From assembly GCF_023242365.1 (NCBI RefSeq), contig NZ_JALLIX010000030.1:1-64000 (forward strand): a stretch of DNA of 64,000 bases. The letters run 5' to 3'. Each line of letters opens with the position of its first letter. The stretch's first letter is position 1. Below, in pieces: positions 60,804-64,000 of the stretch. The notes under the pieces were generated by a model. The model worked only from the letters and a program-made list of their open reading frames with translations. It was not told the DNA's origin and made no database searches. The translations under genes and the position numbers were made by a program. The DNA comes from Pseudomonas sp. MWU13-2100. GTDB lineage: Bacteria; Pseudomonadota; Gammaproteobacteria; Pseudomonadales; Pseudomonadaceae.

Positions 60804-61244
60804 TTATTCCTCGCGGAGATTGATCGCCAATCTCCAGCGCCCGTCCACCTTCGCACCGGCCCATTCGCCGTGCAACGGACGCGCCGCCAGCAACGTCAGC
60901 AGCAACCCCTTGTCACTCAAGCGCACACGCCAGTTGGCATCCTTGCCGGCCACCTGCAAGTGACCGTTCTGCGCCTTGCCCTCGGCGTCGAACAGCAGCG
61001 CCACCGTACCGTCGACCTCTTCGCCATGCACCTTGGGCTCGGCACTGAACCACAGCACCACCCCTTCGGGCACCACTTCAACCTGCTGCAACTCCAGGGG
61101 CTGGGGCGCGGTCAGGCGACCGATCATCAGACCGACCATCAAGCCGACAATCGCCAGCGATCCCAACACCCGCGGCAATAGCTTCGATCGCGGGTCCTCT
61201 TCGGGGGTAGAATGCTGCCCATCTTCATCTTCGGAGCCGTGCAT
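60804..61244 (-). CDS. Small single-pass membrane protein, unknown function
   Basis: A 146-residue protein: acidic N-terminus (MHGSEDEDGQHSTPEEDPRS), one membrane helix at about 23-44 (LLPRVLGSLAIVGLMVGLMI) and a periplasmic beta-rich domain of about 100 residues (LWFSAEPKVHGEEVDGTVAL, DANWRVRLSDKGLLLTLLAA). I do not recognise a family. The start codon overlaps that of trmL on the opposite strand by two bases (shared CATG), with AAGGA 11 bases upstream inside trmL. Its 3' end points at the hairpin array. Confidence 0.75.
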   Translation of the reverse strand: MHGSEDEDGQHSTPEEDPRSKLLPRVLGSLAIVGLMVGLMIGRLTAPQPLELQQVEVVPEGVVLWFSAEPKVHGEEVDGTVALLFDAEGKAQNGHLQVAGKDANWRVRLSDKGLLLTLLAARPLHGEWAGAKVDGRWRLAINLREE

Positions 61245-61698
61245 GTTTCACGTCATCCTTTTTCAACCAGAAATTCCGCCGAACACCGGCAACATTATCA
61301 GGCTGTGCGCCAACAGCGGCTGCCACCTGCATTTGATCGAGCCCATCGGTTTTGAAATGGACGACAAGCGCTTGCGCCGCGCCGGCCTCGACTATCACGA
61401 GTACGCCACGCTCAAGACCCACGCCGACCTCGCCAGTTGCCTGGAAAGCCTCGGCCACCCGCGCCTGTTCGCCTTCACCACCAAGGGTTCGCGGCTGTTC
61501 CACGATGCGCGCTTCGCCGAAGGTGACGCGTTTCTCTTCGGCCCGGAAAGCCGTGGCCTGCCGGCCGAGGTGCTCGACGCCCTGCCCGGCGAACAACGCC
61601 TGCGCCTGCCGATGCGCGAAGGCTGCCGCAGCCTGAACCTGTCCAACACCGTGGCGGTGGCGGTCTACGAAGGCTGGCGCCAGTTGGGTTTTGCCTGA
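61243..61698 (+). CDS. trmL: tRNA (cytidine/uridine-2'-O)-methyltransferase TrmL
   Basis: SPOUT methyltransferase for the wobble base 34 of leucine tRNAs (151 residues). Motifs are PEIPPNTGNIIRLCANSG, the SAM-site FGPESRGLP and LNLSNTVAVAVYEGW in the knot. CGGAG lies eight bases before the ATG, inside the divergent membrane-protein gene. A strong terminator follows. Confidence 0.95.
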   Translation: MFHVILFQPEIPPNTGNIIRLCANSGCHLHLIEPIGFEMDDKRLRRAGLDYHEYATLKTHADLASCLESLGHPRLFAFTTKGSRLFHDARFAEGDAFLFGPESRGLPAEVLDALPGEQRLRLPMREGCRSLNLSNTVAVAVYEGWRQLGFA

Positions 61699-61717
61699 AA
61701 ACCAGGCTCCACCTGAA

Positions 61718-61747
61718 CAAAAAAAGCGCCGGACAGGCGCTTTTTTT
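61718..61747 (+). terminator. Terminator of trmL
   Basis: AAAAAAAGCGCC / GGCGCTTTTTTT with a five-base loop: a symmetrical A/T-flanked stem that may serve both strands. Confidence 0.93.
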
Positions 61748-61748
61748 C

Positions 61749-61832
61749 TGTGGGGGCCGGCTTGCCGGCGATGAGGCCTGTCAGCCTTGCATTGCCTGAT
61801 CGAGCGCTATCGCCAGCAAGCCGGCTCCTGCA
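61749..61832. repeat. REP pair, second family
   Basis: Arms TGTGGGGGCCGGCTTGCCGG CGATGAGG and CTATCGCCAGCAAGCCGGCT CCTGCA, directly after the trmL terminator and 20 bases from the secB stop. Confidence 0.88.
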
Positions 61833-61850
61833 AAAGGGTGTGCAATCCGC

Positions 61851-62333
61851 TTATTGAACGGTTTGCGCGCCTTCTTCCTGCAGACGCTGCAGCTCTTGCG
61901 CGTACAGGGCATCAAAGTTCACCGGGGCCAGCATCAACGCCGGGAACGAACCACGGGTGACCAGGCTGTCCAGGGTTTCACGGGCGTACGGGAACAGGAT
62001 GTTCGGGCAGAATGCACCCAGGGTATGGCTCATGGAAGCCGCATCGAGGTTCTTGATCAGGAAGATACCGGCCTGCTGCACTTCAGCAATGAAGGCCACT
62101 TCGTCACCGTTCTTCACGGTCACCGACAGGGTCAGCACCACCTCGTGGAAGTCGCCTTCCAGGGCTTTCTGACGGGTATTGAGGTCCAGGCCAACGCTCG
62201 GTTCCCACTGCTGGCGGAAGATCGCCGGGCTTTTCGGGGCTTCGAAGGACAGGTCGCGCACGTAGATACGCTGCAAGGAGAATTGCGGTTGGCTATCTTC
62301 TTCGGTGGCAGCAGTGTTCTGTTGGTCAGTCAT
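61851..62333 (-). CDS. secB: Protein-export chaperone SecB
   Basis: Tetrameric chaperone that keeps preproteins unfolded for SecA (160 residues). SecB motifs QFSLQRIYVRDLSFEAP and EVQQAGIF and the C-terminal PYARETLDSLVTRGSFPALM are intact. It is the third gene of the yibN-grxC-secB unit, the same order as in E. coli. AAGGA lies about ten bases before the start. Confidence 0.97.
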   Translation of the reverse strand: MTDQQNTAATEEDSQPQFSLQRIYVRDLSFEAPKSPAIFRQQWEPSVGLDLNTRQKALEGDFHEVVLTLSVTVKNGDEVAFIAEVQQAGIFLIKNLDAASMSHTLGAFCPNILFPYARETLDSLVTRGSFPALMLAPVNFDALYAQELQRLQEEGAQTVQ

Positions 62334-62380
62334 CGCAGCAGATCCTTCTTGATCTTCAGGTCTTTAAAGGGTTGGGGGAA

Positions 62381-62635
62381 TCAAGCTTCTAGCAACGCAT
62401 CCAGCTTGCCGGCGCGCTCGAGGGCGAACAGGTCATCGCAGCCACCGATATGCCGGTCGCCGATCCAGATTTGCGGCACGGAAGTACGCCCCGCTTTCTG
62501 GGCCATTTCAGCACGCACCTGCGGCTTGCCGTCGACCTTGATTTCGTCGAAGGCAACCTTCTTGCTGCCGAGCAACGACTTGGCGCGCATGCAGTAAGGG
62601 CAGTAATCACTGGAATAAACGACGACCTGGCTCAT
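62381..62635 (-). CDS. grxC: Glutaredoxin 3
   Basis: Dithiol glutaredoxin (84 residues) with active site CPYC (YSSDYCPYCMRAKSLL), the cis-Pro segment RTSVPQIWIG and the glutathione-site GGCDDLFAL. Starts one base after the yibN stop and lies 47 bases before secB. Confidence 0.97.
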   Translation of the reverse strand: MSQVVVYSSDYCPYCMRAKSLLGSKKVAFDEIKVDGKPQVRAEMAQKAGRTSVPQIWIGDRHIGGCDDLFALERAGKLDALLEA

Positions 62636-62636
62636 A

Positions 62637-63050
62637 TCACTTCACCAGCGGCAGATTGTCGGCTTTCCAGCTGGAAATACCGCCGGACAGCTTGGCGGCA
62701 GTGAAACCGGCCTTGAGCAGTTCGCGGGCGTGAGTCCCGGAGTGCTGGCCCTGGGCGTCGACCAGAATCAGGGTCTTGGCCTTGTGCTTTTCCAGTTCGC
62801 CGATGCGAGCCATCAGTTTGTCCTGGGGAATGTTCAGCGCGCCGACGATATGACCGGCGGCAAACTCCTTGCTCGCACGCAAGTCGATGACCACGCCCTG
62901 GTCCTGGTTGACCAGGGCGGTCAACTGGCCGGTGCTCAGGCTGGCGCCGCCGCGGCTCATTTCATGGGCAATCAGCAAGGCCAGCAGGAGCACGAAGGCG
63001 CCGGCTAACAGATAGTGGCTAGTGGCAAATGCAATCAGGTGATCGACCAT
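62637..63050 (-). CDS. yibN: Membrane-anchored rhodanese-like protein YibN, no catalytic Cys
   Basis: A 137-residue protein: N-terminal membrane helix (about 13-29, LLAGAFVLLLALLIAHE), then a rhodanese fold (GVVIDLRASKEFAAGHIVGA, LSGGISSWKADNLPLVK). Where active rhodaneses have the catalytic Cys loop, this reads LVDAQGQHSG, and the chain has no Cys, so sulfurtransferase activity is not expected. It resembles E. coli YibN, which is also beside grxC and secB. In E. coli YibN has been linked to the membrane insertase YidC. No good ribosome site is seen at the chosen start. Confidence 0.92.
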   Translation of the reverse strand: MVDHLIAFATSHYLLAGAFVLLLALLIAHEMSRGGASLSTGQLTALVNQDQGVVIDLRASKEFAAGHIVGALNIPQDKLMARIGELEKHKAKTLILVDAQGQHSGTHARELLKAGFTAAKLSGGISSWKADNLPLVK

Positions 63051-63198
63051 CAGGAGGTTCCAGGGCGTTAAAATGTGGGCCAGTATACACAGCCGTCAAG
63101 GTCGGCCAAACCCCGCCCGGCGGTGACTGTCTTTGAACTTGGCTTTAAACTGCGACTCTTTTTCCCATGACCTTTCAATCCAGCCGCGAGAGCCATCC

Positions 63199-64000
63199 AT
63201 GACTACCACGCCTAAACCTTTGGTCCTGATCATCCTGGATGGCTTCGGTCACAGTGAGAGCCATGACTACAACGCCGTCTATTCGGCGAAAAAACCCGTA
63301 CTCGACCGCCTCAAAGCCACCCAGCCCAACGGCCTGATCTCCGGCTCCGGCATGGATGTCGGCCTGCCGGACGGTCAAATGGGCAACTCCGAAGTCGGCC
63401 ACATGAACCTCGGCGCCGGCCGGGTGGTGTACCAGGACTTCACCCGCGTGACCAAGTCGATCCGCGACGGCGAGTTCTTCGAGAACCCGACGATCTGCAC
63501 GGCGGTGGACAAGGCCGTGAGCGCCGGCAAGGCGGTGCACATCCTCGGCCTGCTGTCCGAAGGGGGCGTGCACAGCCACCAGGACCACCTGGTGGCCATG
63601 GCCGAGCTGGCCTTCAAGCGCGGTGCCGAGAAGATCTACCTGCACGCCTTCCTCGACGGCCGCGACACCCCGCCGAAAAGCGCCCAGTCGTCCATCGAGC
63701 TGCTGGACGAAACCTTCCGCACCCTGGGCAAGGGCCGCATCGCCAGCCTGATCGGTCGTTACTTCGCCATGGACCGCGACAACCGCTGGGACCGCGTGTC
63801 CCAGGCCTACAACCTGATCGTCGACGGCCAGGCCGAATTCCAGGCCCCTACTGCCCAGGAAGGCCTGCAAGCCGCCTATGAACGTGGCGAGAGCGACGAA
63901 TTCGTCAAGGCCACCTCGATCGGCGAAAAAGTCACCGTCGAAGACGGCGATGCCGTGGTGTTCATGAACTTCCGCGCCGACCGCGCCCGCGAACTGACCC
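63199..64000 (+). CDS. gpmI: 2,3-bisphosphoglycerate-independent phosphoglycerate mutase (partial)
   Basis: Interconverts 3- and 2-phosphoglycerate with a Mn-bound phosphoserine intermediate. The first 267 residues are present; the gene runs off the right edge (about 510 expected). The N-terminus has the metal and nucleophile segments LVLIILDGFGHSE and PDGQMGNSEVGHMNLGAGRV, with the catalytic Ser in NSEVGH. Substrate-loop residues include GLLSEGGVHSH, AFLDGRDTPP and GRYFAMDRDNRWDR. It is divergent from yibN across 148 bases. GAGAG precedes the ATG. Confidence 0.96.
   Translation, partial: MTTTPKPLVLIILDGFGHSESHDYNAVYSAKKPVLDRLKATQPNGLISGSGMDVGLPDGQMGNSEVGHMNLGAGRVVYQDFTRVTKSIRDGEFFENPTICTAVDKAVSAGKAVHILGLLSEGGVHSHQDHLVAMAELAFKRGAEKIYLHAFLDGRDTPPKSAQSSIELLDETFRTLGKGRIASLIGRYFAMDRDNRWDRVSQAYNLIVDGQAEFQAPTAQEGLQAAYERGESDEFVKATSIGEKVTVEDGDAVVFMNFRADRARELT

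Noticed and set aside
60385..60864. 159-residue reading frame on the - strand through the hairpin array
   Set aside because: Its Arg/Cys-rich repeats follow the DNA repeat, it overlaps the end of the membrane-protein gene and there is no ribosome site. The paired stem changes point to structure, not protein.

Overview
The window reads as chromosomal DNA of a fluorescent Pseudomonas (P. fluorescens group). Three things support this: high GC and Pseudomonas-type codon use; the gene orders phaI-phaF, ubiE-ubiJ-ubiB-hisI-hisE-tatABC, opgG-opgH and glnA...ntrB-ntrC; and a complete hut locus laid out as in P. fluorescens SBW25. I see no phage, transposase, integron, rRNA, tRNA or CRISPR array. The right edge cuts gpmI. 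The left edge lies just past a convergent terminator downstream of phaF.

Layout: (1) 1-1.9 kb, polyhydroxyalkanoate granule genes (phaI, phaF, and a granule-region protein divergent from ubiE). (2) 2-8.1 kb, one long + strand run of tightly overlapping genes for ubiquinone (ubiE, ubiJ, ubiB), histidine (hisI, hisE), Tat export (tatABC) and 16S rRNA methylation (rsmE). (3) 8.4-18.7 kb, a chemoreceptor, an orphan amino-acid-type binding protein, periplasmic glucan synthesis (opgG-opgH), dtd-pip, and an unrecognised 306-residue protein. (4) 18.9-35.6 kb, the hut locus. hutF is divergent from hutC-hutD. A second - strand run carries hutU, a cytosine-permease-type transporter, an ABC uptake system (hutX-W-V), two lyase paralogues, an APC permease, hutI and hutG. 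With hutF and hutG present this is the five-step route from histidine to glutamate via formylglutamate. (5) 35.8-49.2 kb, a lipocalin, a small lipoprotein, a PctA-type chemoreceptor, fbp, two large envelope proteins (DUF3999, DUF2339), glgP and a cysteine-cluster protein. (6) 49.4-60 kb, typA, thiI, then glnA and ntrBC separated by a cupin, an exported chorismate mutase and two DUF4124 proteins. (7) 60-64 kb, a structured repeat array, a small membrane protein, trmL, secB-grxC-yibN and the start of gpmI.

The hut and nitrogen blocks belong together: hut makes glutamate and ammonia from histidine, glnA assimilates ammonia, and ntrBC controls both. The sequence shows matching control sites: HutC-type TGTA-N2-TACA palindromes, sigma-54 promoters before hutU and glnA, and an NtrC-type palindrome before ntrB.

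Most intergenic spaces hold REP-type palindromes. The observations I would follow first are: a histidase paralogue in which exactly the Ala-Ser-Gly triad that forms the MIO cofactor is deleted; an array of five 33-bp hairpins with compensatory base changes and an invariant loop downstream of ntrC; a PctA-like receptor that has lost one ligand-contact aspartate; an orphan protein that looks distantly M29/NicX-like; and a compact hutU promoter with a far-upstream palindrome resembling a CbrB enhancer.
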